DNA from: Flavobacterium succinicans
GTDB taxonomy: Bacteria; Bacteroidota; Bacteroidia; Flavobacteriales; Flavobacteriaceae
Direction of reading: 5' to 3'
Length of the DNA stretch: 64,000 nucleotides
NCBI RefSeq assembly: GCF_001662485.1
Contig: NZ_JMTM01000035.1
Span: 124,001 to 188,000 of the forward strand
Shown here: piece after piece, positions 33,528 to 41,989 of the stretch
Layout: every line of letters begins with the position of its first letter
How positions within the stretch are numbered: position 1 is the first letter of the stretch
Notes under the pieces: generated by a model
What the model saw: only the letters and a program-made list of their open reading frames with translations
What the model was told of the DNA's origin: nothing
Database searches by the model: none
Program-made: the position numbers and the translations under genes

Positions 33528-35456
33528 ATGCACTTCAAACACCCCGAAATTCTATACTTTTTATTCTTTTTACTACTACCCCTTTTGGTACATTTATTCC
33601 AATTAAGAAAATTCAAAACAGAATACTTTACCAATGTCCGTTTTTTAAAAAAACTGACCATCGAGTCCCGAAAAAGCTCCAAAATCAAAAAAAGACTATT
33701 ATTAGCCACACGTTTGTTGCTACTTACTGGTTTAATTATTGCTTTTGCACAACCTTTTTTCGAAGCCAAAGACCACAAAAATGCCAACAACGAATTGTAC
33801 ATTATTCTCGACAATTCCTTCAGTATGCAAGCCAAAGGCAATCGCGGCGAACTGCTCAAAAGAGCCGTACAAGAACTGCTAGAAGAAACACCCGAAAACA
33901 GTACCTTTTCGCTTTTAACCAACGATCAAGCTTTTTGGAACACCGATATTAAATCCATTCAAAGAGAACTGCAAAATCTAAATTATTCCGCTACACCTTT
34001 TGAAATAGACGCCCAATTAGCCAAAATAAACACCCGCAAATCTCCCTTCAAAAAAGACATTGTAATCCTATCAGATGCTGTTGGAGTACAACAAAAATCA
34101 GCACAAAAAACGGGTGCACAAGAAATGATCTATTTCATAAAACCTGAAGCCGAACAAAAAAACAACGCCGCAATCGATAGTGTCTTTATTAGTCAAACAC
34201 TCGATAATTTTTATGAGATAACGGTATCCATCAAAGGTTTTGGAGATGATTTTGAACCTATGCCAATTGCGCTTTACAATCAAAATAAACTGATTGCAAA
34301 AACAATGGTAAAGCTAGATACAAAAAAGAAAACCGTAAATTTTACCATCCCAAAACAAGAGTTTCATGGTTATGCCACGATAAACGACAAAAGGTTGACT
34401 TATGATAATGACTATTATTTTAGCATCACCAAAAACGAAAAAATCAACATTTTAAGTATTGGCGAAAGCACAAAAAGCAGCTTTTTATCTCGAATTTTCA
34501 CAAAAGATGAATTCAATTACAGCAATTCTGAATTGCGCGCATTGGATTACAACACTATCGAAAAACAGGCGACCATCCTACTCAACGAAATTCCAGAAAT
34601 CCCACAAGCCTTGCAAACGACCTTACAAGCTTTTGTCAACAAAGGCGGGAATTTAGTTATTATTCCATCAGAAAACACTTCAATAACAACAACCAATTCC
34701 TTTCTAAAAAACCTAGGAAATATTCAGTTTATAGCTCCTGAAAACAACGCCAAACAAATCACTAAAATCAATTTTGAACATCCCCTCTTTAGTGGCGTTT
34801 TCGAAAGTAAAATCACTAACTTTCAATATCCAAAAGTCGAGAAATCATTGATAATCAAAAGTGCTTATCCAAGCATTCTTTCATACGAAGATCAAACTGC
34901 TTTTCTGACTTCCATACCAAAATCTGTTGGAGCAGTTTTCGTTTTCTCGGCCCCTCTTACTACAAAAAACAGCAACTTTCAACAATCACCTCTTATTGTT
35001 CCTGTGTTTTACAAAATGGGAGTACATAATAAAAACGCTTTGCTCTATGCCGCAACTATTGGCAACAATTCTCCTTTTTGGGTCAATACTACATTAACCA
35101 AAGAAGCTGTGCTAACTGTAAAAGGAAAAGAAGAACAGTTCATTCCCATCCAACAAATGCTCGACAATAAAGTAAAACTAACTTTTGCAGATCTTCCGAA
35201 AAAATCAGGAAATTATACCATTTTTAATAAAGAAAAAAGCATCGAAAACCTCTCTTTCAATTACGCACGAACCGAAAGCGATTTGAGTCAGGTCAATACA
35301 AATTTGGCCTCGAATTTCGAAACTATTGAGAGCATTAAAAACGTTTTCAATACATTACAAACCAACAGAACAGATCAACAACTTTGGAAATGGTTTCTTA
35401 TCTTTGCCCTTGCATTTTTGCTTGCAGAAATGGCCATCATCCGATTTGTAAAATAA
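33528..35456 (+). CDS. BatA-domain / von Willebrand factor A-like membrane protein
   Basis: The 642-residue protein begins with the BatA-type N-terminus (two membrane helices about 8-26 and 57-77, with LVHLFQLRKF and TNVRFLKKL between). A VWA-like domain follows with YIILDNSFSMQAKG (MIDAS-like D-x-S-x-S), then a long extracytoplasmic region and a final helix (about 622-640). The type is conserved in Bacteroidota and is unlinked to MoxR here. It heads a four-gene run with short gaps (31, 21 and 19 bp). Confidence 0.85.
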   Translation: MHFKHPEILYFLFFLLLPLLVHLFQLRKFKTEYFTNVRFLKKLTIESRKSSKIKKRLLLATRLLLLTGLIIAFAQPFFEAKDHKNANNELYIILDNSFSMQAKGNRGELLKRAVQELLEETPENSTFSLLTNDQAFWNTDIKSIQRELQNLNYSATPFEIDAQLAKINTRKSPFKKDIVILSDAVGVQQKSAQKTGAQEMIYFIKPEAEQKNNAAIDSVFISQTLDNFYEITVSIKGFGDDFEPMPIALYNQNKLIAKTMVKLDTKKKTVNFTIPKQEFHGYATINDKRLTYDNDYYFSITKNEKINILSIGESTKSSFLSRIFTKDEFNYSNSELRALDYNTIEKQATILLNEIPEIPQALQTTLQAFVNKGGNLVIIPSENTSITTTNSFLKNLGNIQFIAPENNAKQITKINFEHPLFSGVFESKITNFQYPKVEKSLIIKSAYPSILSYEDQTAFLTSIPKSVGAVFVFSAPLTTKNSNFQQSPLIVPVFYKMGVHNKNALLYAATIGNNSPFWVNTTLTKEAVLTVKGKEEQFIPIQQMLDNKVKLTFADLPKKSGNYTIFNKEKSIENLSFNYARTESDLSQVNTNLASNFETIESIKNVFNTLQTNRTDQQLWKWFLIFALAFLLAEMAIIRFVK

Positions 35457-35487
35457 CAAAGTTTAAAAAAACTTATCTTCTACACCC

Positions 35488-36741
35488 ATGAAAATTCTCC
35501 TTAGAGCAGCTACAATCATCGATTCTAAAAGTCCTTTTCACAACAAAAACATGGATATTTTAATCCATGACGGAACCATCAAAAAAATAGGAGTTGGACT
35601 CCCAACAGATGACGCCCAAGAAATCCAATTGCCACAATTACACGTTTCTTCGGGATGGTTTGACAGCAGCGTTTCCTTTGGAGAACCTGGTTTTGAAGAT
35701 AGAGAAACCATTAGTAACGGACTAAATGTTGCCGCAAAAAGTGGATTCACTGCCATTGCGTTACAACCTAATTCTTATCCAATTATTGATAATCAAGGGC
35801 AAATTAACTTTGTGCTAAACAAAGCAAAAGATGCCTTAACGCAACTCTATCCAATTGGAGCACTGACAGTAGGTAGCGAAGGTAAAGACATGGCAGAGCT
35901 TTTTGATATGAAAAAAGCAGGCGCAATTGCCTTTGGCGACTACACTAAAAGTTTGGACAATGCTAACTTATTAAAAATCGCTTTACAATATGTGCAAGAT
36001 TTTGATGGACTCGTAATCGCTTTTGCGCAAGACGAAAAAATTAAAGGAAACGGTGTGGCCAACGAAGGCTTAGCATCAACAAGATTAGGATTAAAAGGTA
36101 TTCCTGCGCTAGCGGAAGAATTACAAATAGCTAGAAACTTATTTTTATTAGAATACACAGGAGGTAAATTACACATTCCAACCGTTTCTACTCAAAAATC
36201 AGTTGCGTTACTAAAAGAGGCGAAAGCCAAAGGTTTACAAGTAAGCTGTAGCGTGAGTGTACACCACCTTGTTCTAAACGAAGACCAACTCGATGGTTTT
36301 GATACTCGATATAAAGTAACACCACCACTAAGAAGCGAATCGGACAGAAAAGCGTTACTAGAAGCAGTTCTTGACGGAACTATTGATATGATTACAACTG
36401 ATCACAATCCAATTGACATTGAACACAAGAAAATGGAATTTGACGGGGCTAAAAACGGTACTATTGGACTAGAAAGTGCTTTTGGAGCTTTATCTACTGT
36501 TTTACCAACAACGGTAATCATCGAAAAATTAACCGCTGGAAAAACAACTTTTGGAATTCCGACTCACTCCATCAACGAAGGAGAACCAGCCAATTTGACT
36601 CTTTTTACTACCGAAGGGGAAAGTATTTTCACCAAAGAAAGCATACTATCAAAATCTAAAAACTCCGCTTTTCTTGGGCAAAAATTACAAGGAAAAGTGT
36701 ATGGTTGTATCAATCAGAATCAAATGATTTTGAACCAATAA
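35488..36741 (+). CDS. Dihydroorotase-like protein lacking catalytic metal ligands
   Basis: The 417-residue amidohydrolase-fold protein aligns with multifunctional-complex dihydroorotases (FGEPGFEDRETI, TTDHNPIDIEHK, GLESAFGAL). The active-site residues are gone: the HxH of the DxHxHxRxPG motif reads DSSVSFGEPG, the HAED segment reads AFAQD, and the His of CHxST reads IPTVST. It is thus probably a pseudo-dihydroorotase, as known from inactive PyrC-like subunits that stabilise aspartate carbamoyltransferase. A catalytic pyrC would be expected elsewhere in the genome. It sits 31 bp after the BatA-like gene. Confidence 0.85.
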   Translation: MKILLRAATIIDSKSPFHNKNMDILIHDGTIKKIGVGLPTDDAQEIQLPQLHVSSGWFDSSVSFGEPGFEDRETISNGLNVAAKSGFTAIALQPNSYPIIDNQGQINFVLNKAKDALTQLYPIGALTVGSEGKDMAELFDMKKAGAIAFGDYTKSLDNANLLKIALQYVQDFDGLVIAFAQDEKIKGNGVANEGLASTRLGLKGIPALAEELQIARNLFLLEYTGGKLHIPTVSTQKSVALLKEAKAKGLQVSCSVSVHHLVLNEDQLDGFDTRYKVTPPLRSESDRKALLEAVLDGTIDMITTDHNPIDIEHKKMEFDGAKNGTIGLESAFGALSTVLPTTVIIEKLTAGKTTFGIPTHSINEGEPANLTLFTTEGESIFTKESILSKSKNSAFLGQKLQGKVYGCINQNQMILNQ

Positions 36742-36762
36742 TTATTCTAAATCACCACAATA

Positions 36763-37086
36763 ATGAACACATCAGACAACGGAAAAAATATCGCCATTGT
36801 AAGTTACATTACTATTATTGGCGCCATTATCGCCATTTTTATGAACTCCGAAAAGAAAGATTCTTTTGCCGCTTTCCATATTCGTCAAGCGCTAGGCATT
36901 TTTGTTTCTTTCTTTTTAATTGGCTATTTCATTGGCTATTTTGATAGCTGGATGATATCGTCTGCCTTTTATGTTTTTTATTTTATCCTTTGGATTTATG
37001 GCTTTGTAGCAGCATTGCAAGGTGAAGCCAAACTTATACCGATTTTGGGAGAACAATTTCAAAAGATTTTTAAAAACATAGAATAA
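36763..37086 (+). CDS. DUF4870-like small membrane protein
   Basis: The 107-residue protein has three membrane helices (about 10-27, 41-61, 66-85), with SFAAFHIRQALGIFV between the first two, characteristic of the DUF4870/Tic20-like group. Its role is unknown. It lies in the BatA-like operon, 21 bp after the pseudo-dihydroorotase gene. Confidence 0.8.
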   Translation: MNTSDNGKNIAIVSYITIIGAIIAIFMNSEKKDSFAAFHIRQALGIFVSFFLIGYFIGYFDSWMISSAFYVFYFILWIYGFVAALQGEAKLIPILGEQFQKIFKNIE

Positions 37087-37105
37087 CATACTTCAAATAC
37101 ATTTC

Positions 37106-37747
37106 ATGAATTTATCCTTAGAATACAAAATAAGAGAACCTAAAGTTGTTTTAGCAGAAAATCCAGTATTGATTTTACTACACGGTTACGGTAGTAATGA
37201 AGCAGATTTATTCTCTTTTGCACCAGAATTGCCCGACCATTACTATATCATTTCTGCTCGAGCACCTTATGATTTACAATACGGAAGTTATGCGTGGTAT
37301 GCGATTAATTTTGATGCCGATCAAAACAAATTTTCGGATAATGATCAAGCGCGAGAATCTCGTGATCGCATTGCAGCATTTATCGACGAGCTAGCACAAA
37401 ATTATCCTATCAACAAAGAAGAAGTAACACTCATTGGTTTTAGCCAAGGAGCCATTCTGAGTTATGCTGTGGCACTTTCATATCCCGAAAAGATAAAACA
37501 AATAGTAGCAATGAGCGGCTATTTGAATCCTGATATCATTGCTGAAGATTATTTAAAAAACAACCTACATTCGTTGCGTATTTTTGCCTCTCATGGTACA
37601 GTAGATCAAGTGATACCTGTAGAATGGGCTAGAAAAACAACTCCATTTATGGAAAAATTAGGCATTCCTATCACTTATAAAGAATATCCGATCGGGCATG
37701 GTGTCTCGCCACAAAATTTTTATGACTTCAAAAATTGGTTGAAATAA
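37106..37747 (+). CDS. Alpha/beta hydrolase, carboxylesterase/phospholipase family
   Basis: The 213-residue protein has the oxyanion-hole LLHGYGSNEADLF, the nucleophile elbow GFSQGA (Ser of GxSxG), catalytic Asp in ASHGTVDQVIP and His in PIGHGVS. It belongs to the small esterase family of YpfH/acyl-protein thioesterase type. Natural substrate unknown. It is the last gene of the four-gene run and is followed by a terminator. Confidence 0.9.
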   Translation: MNLSLEYKIREPKVVLAENPVLILLHGYGSNEADLFSFAPELPDHYYIISARAPYDLQYGSYAWYAINFDADQNKFSDNDQARESRDRIAAFIDELAQNYPINKEEVTLIGFSQGAILSYAVALSYPEKIKQIVAMSGYLNPDIIAEDYLKNNLHSLRIFASHGTVDQVIPVEWARKTTPFMEKLGIPITYKEYPIGHGVSPQNFYDFKNWLK

Positions 37748-37774
37748 ACGAATAGCCTAACTTTCAAGTACCAA

Positions 37775-37812
37775 AAAAAGCGGCTTTAACACAACATTTA
37801 AAGCCGCTTTTT
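37775..37812. terminator. Bidirectional terminator overlapping the GNAT stop
   Basis: A perfect 15-bp stem AAAAAGCGGCTTTAA/TTAAAGCCGCTTTTT with an 8-nt loop; its right arm contains the last codons and stop of the convergent GNAT gene. Confidence 0.85.
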
Positions 37813-38265
37813 CATTATCGTTTCTACAAAAGGGACTCCCAAATAATCAATTTCTAGTTCTTCTACTATCTGCCAGCCAAATTTTAGGTAAAAATCAAGT
37901 CCAACTGGCGAGGAGGCCAAATAAATTTCAGGATGCCCGATTTGTTGTGCTTCGTTTTCGATATACCTCAACAACTTCGATCCAATTCCTTTATTAACAT
38001 AAGCAACATGAGTGTAGAAACCTACAATATAATCCTGATCTAAAGCAATTGTTCCCACTATTACAGAACCTAGTTTAGCACAAAACATTTGCTGCTTTTG
38101 GATTTTTTGTCGAATAGTCTCTATTGAATAATAACTCTTGAATATACTCCATTGTGCATCAGAATAATGTGATCTTAAATAAAGTGAAGCATTATTTATA
38201 ATCAAATCACTTATTTCAACAGTGTCATTCAAGGATACTCTTTCAATCGTGGCAGTTATATTCAT
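37798..38265 (-). CDS. GNAT-family N-acetyltransferase
   Basis: The 155-residue protein has the GNAT acetyl-CoA binding core: IVGTIALDQDYIVGFYTHVAYVNKGIGSKLLRYIENEA, where the V-x-KGIGSKLL turn is motif A, and YLASSPVGLDFYLKFGWQ as motif B. The acceptor substrate is unknown. Confidence 0.88.
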   Translation of the reverse strand: MNITATIERVSLNDTVEISDLIINNASLYLRSHYSDAQWSIFKSYYSIETIRQKIQKQQMFCAKLGSVIVGTIALDQDYIVGFYTHVAYVNKGIGSKLLRYIENEAQQIGHPEIYLASSPVGLDFYLKFGWQIVEELEIDYLGVPFVETIMKKRL

Positions 38266-38283
38266 CTATTAGGAGTATAGCAA

Positions 38284-38784
38284 TTATTTTTGATACAATA
38301 GCGACTGATTGACTTCAAATGAAATACTTTCATCAGTATTAACGAAGTATTTTATAAGGACTTCTCCCCAATATTCGCCATCGCTAAAATCAGCAATAAT
38401 CCATCGGTGATTCAAAATTCTGACTTTATTGATTACAAATTTATTAGGACCAATTGGGTCTTGTCCTGTATAAGGATTTCCTTTTGGATTATTATTGAAA
38501 TCTAATAATTTTTCGGTGACAACAGGAATTAATTTTTCTATTAAAATCGTTTTATCTGGGTTGGTCGCTTCAAAATAATTTTGCGCATTTTCATTTTTTG
38601 CCAATGAAAAGTAATTGGCATCATCTAATTTCAGTTCCACTTTTTTTATACTATCTCTAAGTTTTGTGGTGACTTTAGTAAATTTTTCTTGCTCGAATTT
38701 TACTTCTTTACTCAAAAACATATACGTATAGATATTGAACAAAACAGCCAATATAAAACCATAAAGGAGGAGTGATTTTTTCAT
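38284..38784 (-). CDS. Membrane-anchored protein of unknown function
   Basis: The 166-residue protein has one N-terminal membrane helix (about 6-24), a short coiled coil (about 30-56), and an extracytoplasmic domain with NNPKGNPYTGQDPIGPNKFVINKVRILNHRWIIADFSDGEYWGE. This domain recurs in Flavobacteriaceae without an assigned function. The gaps to the neighbouring same-strand genes are 18 bp and 15 bp, so it is probably co-transcribed with the MBL hydrolase and the GNAT. Confidence 0.75.
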   Translation of the reverse strand: MKKSLLLYGFILAVLFNIYTYMFLSKEVKFEQEKFTKVTTKLRDSIKKVELKLDDANYFSLAKNENAQNYFEATNPDKTILIEKLIPVVTEKLLDFNNNPKGNPYTGQDPIGPNKFVINKVRILNHRWIIADFSDGEYWGEVLIKYFVNTDESISFEVNQSLLYQK

Positions 38785-38799
38785 TTTTTAAATAAAATA

Positions 38800-39564
38800 T
38801 TAAAGGGTAATAGTTAAATTATCGTAGGCCAAAAAGACATTTTCTGGCAATTGTTTTTGTACCTCTTCATGAAAACCCAATAAATGACTAATATGCGTCA
38901 GATATGTTTTTTTAGGTTTAACCAAAGCAATAAAATCGAGTGCTTCTTGGAGGTTAAAATGTGTGTTGTGTGGATCTATACGCAAAGCATTCAAGACCAA
39001 AACGTCTAGATTTTTCAATTTTTCTACTTCTTCTGGCGCTACCGTTTTCACATCTGTCAAATACGCAAAATTATCAATTCTATATCCAAAAACCTGCAAA
39101 TCACCATGCAAGGCATTAATTGGAGTGACAGTTTTATCCGCCAAAACAAAAGGTACATTATTAATCACCTCAATCGTTTTTACCGAAGGAGCGCCTGGGT
39201 ATCTGTTTTCGGTTTCGAAAACATAATCAAAACGTTTTTTTAAATTTTCGATTACTCGTTCATGCGCATAGATCGGCATTTCGCCTTGTCTGAAATTAAA
39301 CGGACGAATATCGTCTAAACCAGCCGTATGATCCGAATGCTCATGTGTGAATAAAATCCCGTCTACTTTTTGACAATCCGATGCCAACATTTGCTGTCTA
39401 AAGTCGGGGCCGCAATCGATAACGTAGGAATGATCTTCCCATGATATCCACAAAGAAACCCGAAGCCTTTTATCCTTATAATCAGTGCTTTTACAAACAG
39501 GATGGGTGCTCCCAATGATTGGAATTCCTTGAGAAGTGCCAGTGCCTAAAAAATAGATGTTCAA
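38800..39564 (-). CDS. MBL-fold metallo-hydrolase (PhnP-like)
   Basis: The 254-residue protein starts with FLGTGTSQGIP and carries the metal-binding THEHSDHT motif (about residues 77-84), later NALHGD and LTHISH. It resembles the PhnP/RNase-Z-like phosphodiesterase group, which often processes cyclic phosphates or RNA-derived substrates. No phn genes are adjacent. Likely first gene of the minus-strand set down to the GNAT. Confidence 0.88.
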   Translation of the reverse strand: MNIYFLGTGTSQGIPIIGSTHPVCKSTDYKDKRLRVSLWISWEDHSYVIDCGPDFRQQMLASDCQKVDGILFTHEHSDHTAGLDDIRPFNFRQGEMPIYAHERVIENLKKRFDYVFETENRYPGAPSVKTIEVINNVPFVLADKTVTPINALHGDLQVFGYRIDNFAYLTDVKTVAPEEVEKLKNLDVLVLNALRIDPHNTHFNLQEALDFIALVKPKKTYLTHISHLLGFHEEVQKQLPENVFLAYDNLTITL

Positions 39565-39625
39565 AAGAGTGTTATTTTTTTACAAAAATAGAATTATTTA
39601 TGATTCATTTCGAAATCGAATTAAT

Positions 39626-39633
39626 TAACTTTG
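39626..39633 (+). promoter_or_regulatory. -7 box of the 485-residue protein gene
   Basis: TAACTTTG fits TAnnTTTG, 28 bp before the ATG at 39662. It lies inside a short spurious frame. Confidence 0.5.
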
Positions 39634-39661
39634 CCACCAAACACCACTATTTAGATTCGAA

Positions 39662-41119
39662 ATGGATACAAAAAAAATCAAACTTAAGGGAGACAAAGTC
39701 ATTGAACAAATTCCATCCATAAAGGATAAAGCCCTTCGAATAAATCTCAACGAAAATATTTACGGAACATTTGCTGAAATTGGTGCAGGACAAGAAACGG
39801 TAAGACATTTTTTTAGAGCAGGCGGTTCTTCAGGAACCATTGCAAAAGCAATGTCGGCTTATGATAAAGATTTTAGTGATGCTGTATACGGAATCGAAGA
39901 AGATGGACGATATGTAACTGAAAGTCGTCTCAAAAAGATGTTGACTTTTGAAGGAGAGTTGATTGAAGAACGTTTGAGTAGAGTAAAACATCCCAACAAA
40001 TTATTCTTTAGTTATGCTAATACTGTGGCGACTATTGATTTTGCAAAGCAATTCAAAGGTCACGGCTGGGTAGGTATTCGATATCAATTGGATCCCTCAG
40101 AGGCATATAACGAAATCATTATCCACATTCGTTTTAAAGAAACCGATTCGCGTTTACAACAAGAAACTTTAGGTATTCTTGGGGTAAATTTAATTTATGG
40201 CGCTTTTTATAAATATAACGACCCTAAGAAATTATTACGCTATTTGTACGATCACCTAGATAAAGATCAATTAGAGATTGACACCATTAACTTTTCGGGA
40301 CCACGATTTGCTGAAGTTGACAACCGATTAATGAGTTTACAATTGGTAAAAAACGGAATGACCGATGCGGTGATGTTCAATCCAGAAGGAAAAAACATCT
40401 TACCAGCAGCCATTTTATACAAAAAGAACATTCTAGCTTTTAGAGGTAGCTTCCGTCCGGTTACCAAAGTAAATATGGACATGTATGAAACCTCTATAAA
40501 AATGTTCTTAGAAGAAAACAAAGTAGAGAAAGAAAATACCCAAGTTATTTTTGAAATTACCTTATCAAATTTGCGTTCCGACGGTGAAATTGACGAGAGA
40601 GATTTCATGGACAGAGCCGAATTATTATGTTCTTTGGGACAAACTGTAATGATTTCTAATTTCCAAGAATATTACAAAGTCGTAGAATATTTTGCCAATT
40701 ACACCAAAGCTCGAATGGGATTAGCCCTAGGAGTAAACAACTTGATTGACATCTTCGACGAGAAATATTACCGCCATTTGAGTGGAGGTATTCTAGAAGC
40801 TTTTGGTAAATTATTTTACCGAGATATGAAAGTTTTCTTGTATCCGATGCTTGGTGAAGAAAAAGAAATAATTAATTCAGAAAATCTTAAAGTACATCCA
40901 AGAATGAAAGAATTGTATAAATTCTTTAAATTCAACGGAAAAGTAGTAGATATCACAGACTACGACCCAACCATCTTAGAAGTGTTCTCTAGAGAAGTAC
41001 TTAAAATGATTAGTCAAGGAAAACCTGGTTGGGAACCTATGTTACCTTCTGGTGTGGCAGAAATCATCAAAAAACAACGCTTATTTGGATATGATCCCGA
41101 AAAAGTATTACAAGCATAA
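39662..41119 (+). CDS. Conserved 485-residue cytosolic protein of unknown function
   Basis: No signal peptide or membrane helix. It is a well-conserved Bacteroidota protein with IGAGQETVRHFFRAGGSSGTIAKAMSAYDK near the N-terminus, GWVGIRYQLDP, NFSGPRFAEVDNRLMSLQL, FRGSFRPVTKVNMDMYE, and a C-terminal GWEPMLPSGVAEIIKKQRLFGYD. Such proteins are sometimes labelled TonB-dependent receptor or nicotinate-nucleotide adenylyltransferase, but neither fits: there is no barrel and no HxGH motif. The function is unknown; the highly conserved Gly-rich N-terminus could bind a phosphate or nucleotide (inference). Confidence 0.8.
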   Translation: MDTKKIKLKGDKVIEQIPSIKDKALRINLNENIYGTFAEIGAGQETVRHFFRAGGSSGTIAKAMSAYDKDFSDAVYGIEEDGRYVTESRLKKMLTFEGELIEERLSRVKHPNKLFFSYANTVATIDFAKQFKGHGWVGIRYQLDPSEAYNEIIIHIRFKETDSRLQQETLGILGVNLIYGAFYKYNDPKKLLRYLYDHLDKDQLEIDTINFSGPRFAEVDNRLMSLQLVKNGMTDAVMFNPEGKNILPAAILYKKNILAFRGSFRPVTKVNMDMYETSIKMFLEENKVEKENTQVIFEITLSNLRSDGEIDERDFMDRAELLCSLGQTVMISNFQEYYKVVEYFANYTKARMGLALGVNNLIDIFDEKYYRHLSGGILEAFGKLFYRDMKVFLYPMLGEEKEIINSENLKVHPRMKELYKFFKFNGKVVDITDYDPTILEVFSREVLKMISQGKPGWEPMLPSGVAEIIKKQRLFGYDPEKVLQA

Positions 41120-41178
41120 GAAACAATAAAAGCCAAGTTTTCGGACTTGGCTTTTGTATTATTTTATTGAATAGATAA

Positions 41179-41631
41179 TTACTTCAAAATCTGTGAAGCG
41201 TGTACTTTTGTTTTTACATCGGTGATTACTTCCTCGATGATTCCTTTTTCATCGATAACAAAAGTGGTTCGGTGAATGCCATCGTATTCTTTTCCCATAA
41301 ACTTTTTGGGCCCCCATACGCCAAAAGCCTGAATAACAGATTTATCTTCGTCTGCCAATAATGGAAATGGAAATTCGTATTTGTCTCTGAATTTGGTTTG
41401 TGCTTTGGCGCTATCAGCACTAACACCTAACAAAGCATAGTTTTGTGCTTCAAATCGAGCGTAATTGTCTCTTAAATCACAAGCCTCGGCAGTGCAACCT
41501 GGCGTACTGGCTTTTGGATAGAAAAAAACGACTAGTTTCTTTCCGGCATAATCTGCTAATTGGTGTGTTTTTCCGTCTTGATCGATTCCTGTAAATGATG
41601 GAGCTTGATCTCCTTTTTGTAATGTGGTCAT
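41179..41631 (-). CDS. bcp: Thioredoxin-dependent thiol peroxidase (BCP-type peroxiredoxin)
   Basis: The 150-residue peroxiredoxin has YPKASTPGCTAEACDLRD with the peroxidatic Cys and a second Cys five residues on, the atypical 2-Cys pattern of BCP. It reduces hydrogen peroxide and organic peroxides in the cytosol. It starts at MTTLQKGDQAP and is full length. Confidence 0.95.
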   Translation of the reverse strand: MTTLQKGDQAPSFTGIDQDGKTHQLADYAGKKLVVFFYPKASTPGCTAEACDLRDNYARFEAQNYALLGVSADSAKAQTKFRDKYEFPFPLLADEDKSVIQAFGVWGPKKFMGKEYDGIHRTTFVIDEKGIIEEVITDVKTKVHASQILK

Positions 41632-41648
41632 ATTTTGATGTTAATGAT

Positions 41649-41704
41649 TTAAAGTTTAAGGTTTAAAGTTTAAGGTTTAAAGTTTAAGGTTTAAAGTTTA
41701 AGGT
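41649..41704. repeat. Short tandem repeat, 14-bp unit
   Basis: Four near-perfect copies of a 14-bp unit (TTTAAAGTTTAAGG). Only T, A and G occur on the plus strand. It lies just upstream of bcp and could affect its expression by copy number changes. Confidence 0.8.
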
Positions 41705-41800
41705 TGTTGTTTATGGTTTCTACTTTCTGCCATCTGTCTTCTGATTTTTGGTGTATGGTTTATGGTGTTTTAGTTATTCGTAATCGTTAGAGGAACGCGT

Positions 41801-41944
41801 TATGCCCCAGATGGTAGTGGAAAGCCCGGACTGAAAAACTGTTGTTTTTTCTTGATAAAAAAGAGCGACCAACGGAAGCTCCTTTTTTATCTTAGAAAAA
41901 TACAGTTTCGAAGGAGGACTTGCAACGTACAGCTGGATTAGGCA
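41801..41944 (+). repeat. Dispersed structured element, copy 4 (divergent)
   Basis: It begins GCCCCAGATGGTAGTGG and ends CAACGTACAGCTGGATTAGGC, clearly related to copies 1-3. Between, an inner hairpin (GATAAAAAAGAGC / GCTCCTTTTTTATC) is nested in an outer pair (AAACTGT / ACAGTTT). It lies directly before the nth gene. Confidence 0.55.
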
Positions 41945-41989
41945 CATTATAAAAAATAGGCTATTTTTACCTTTTATAAAAGTAGTAAA

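Noticed and set aside
36705-36944. Plus-strand open frame of 79 codons overlapping the DUF4870-like gene
   Set aside because: Starts inside the pseudo-dihydroorotase gene and runs out of phase with the membrane protein, which has the clear family pattern.
39662-41119. TonB-dependent receptor or nicotinate-nucleotide adenylyltransferase
   Set aside because: No signal peptide, plug or barrel, and no nucleotidyltransferase HxGH motif.
41649-41704. Possible CRISPR-like array
   Set aside because: The units are 14 bp, directly adjacent and without spacers; it is a simple tandem repeat.
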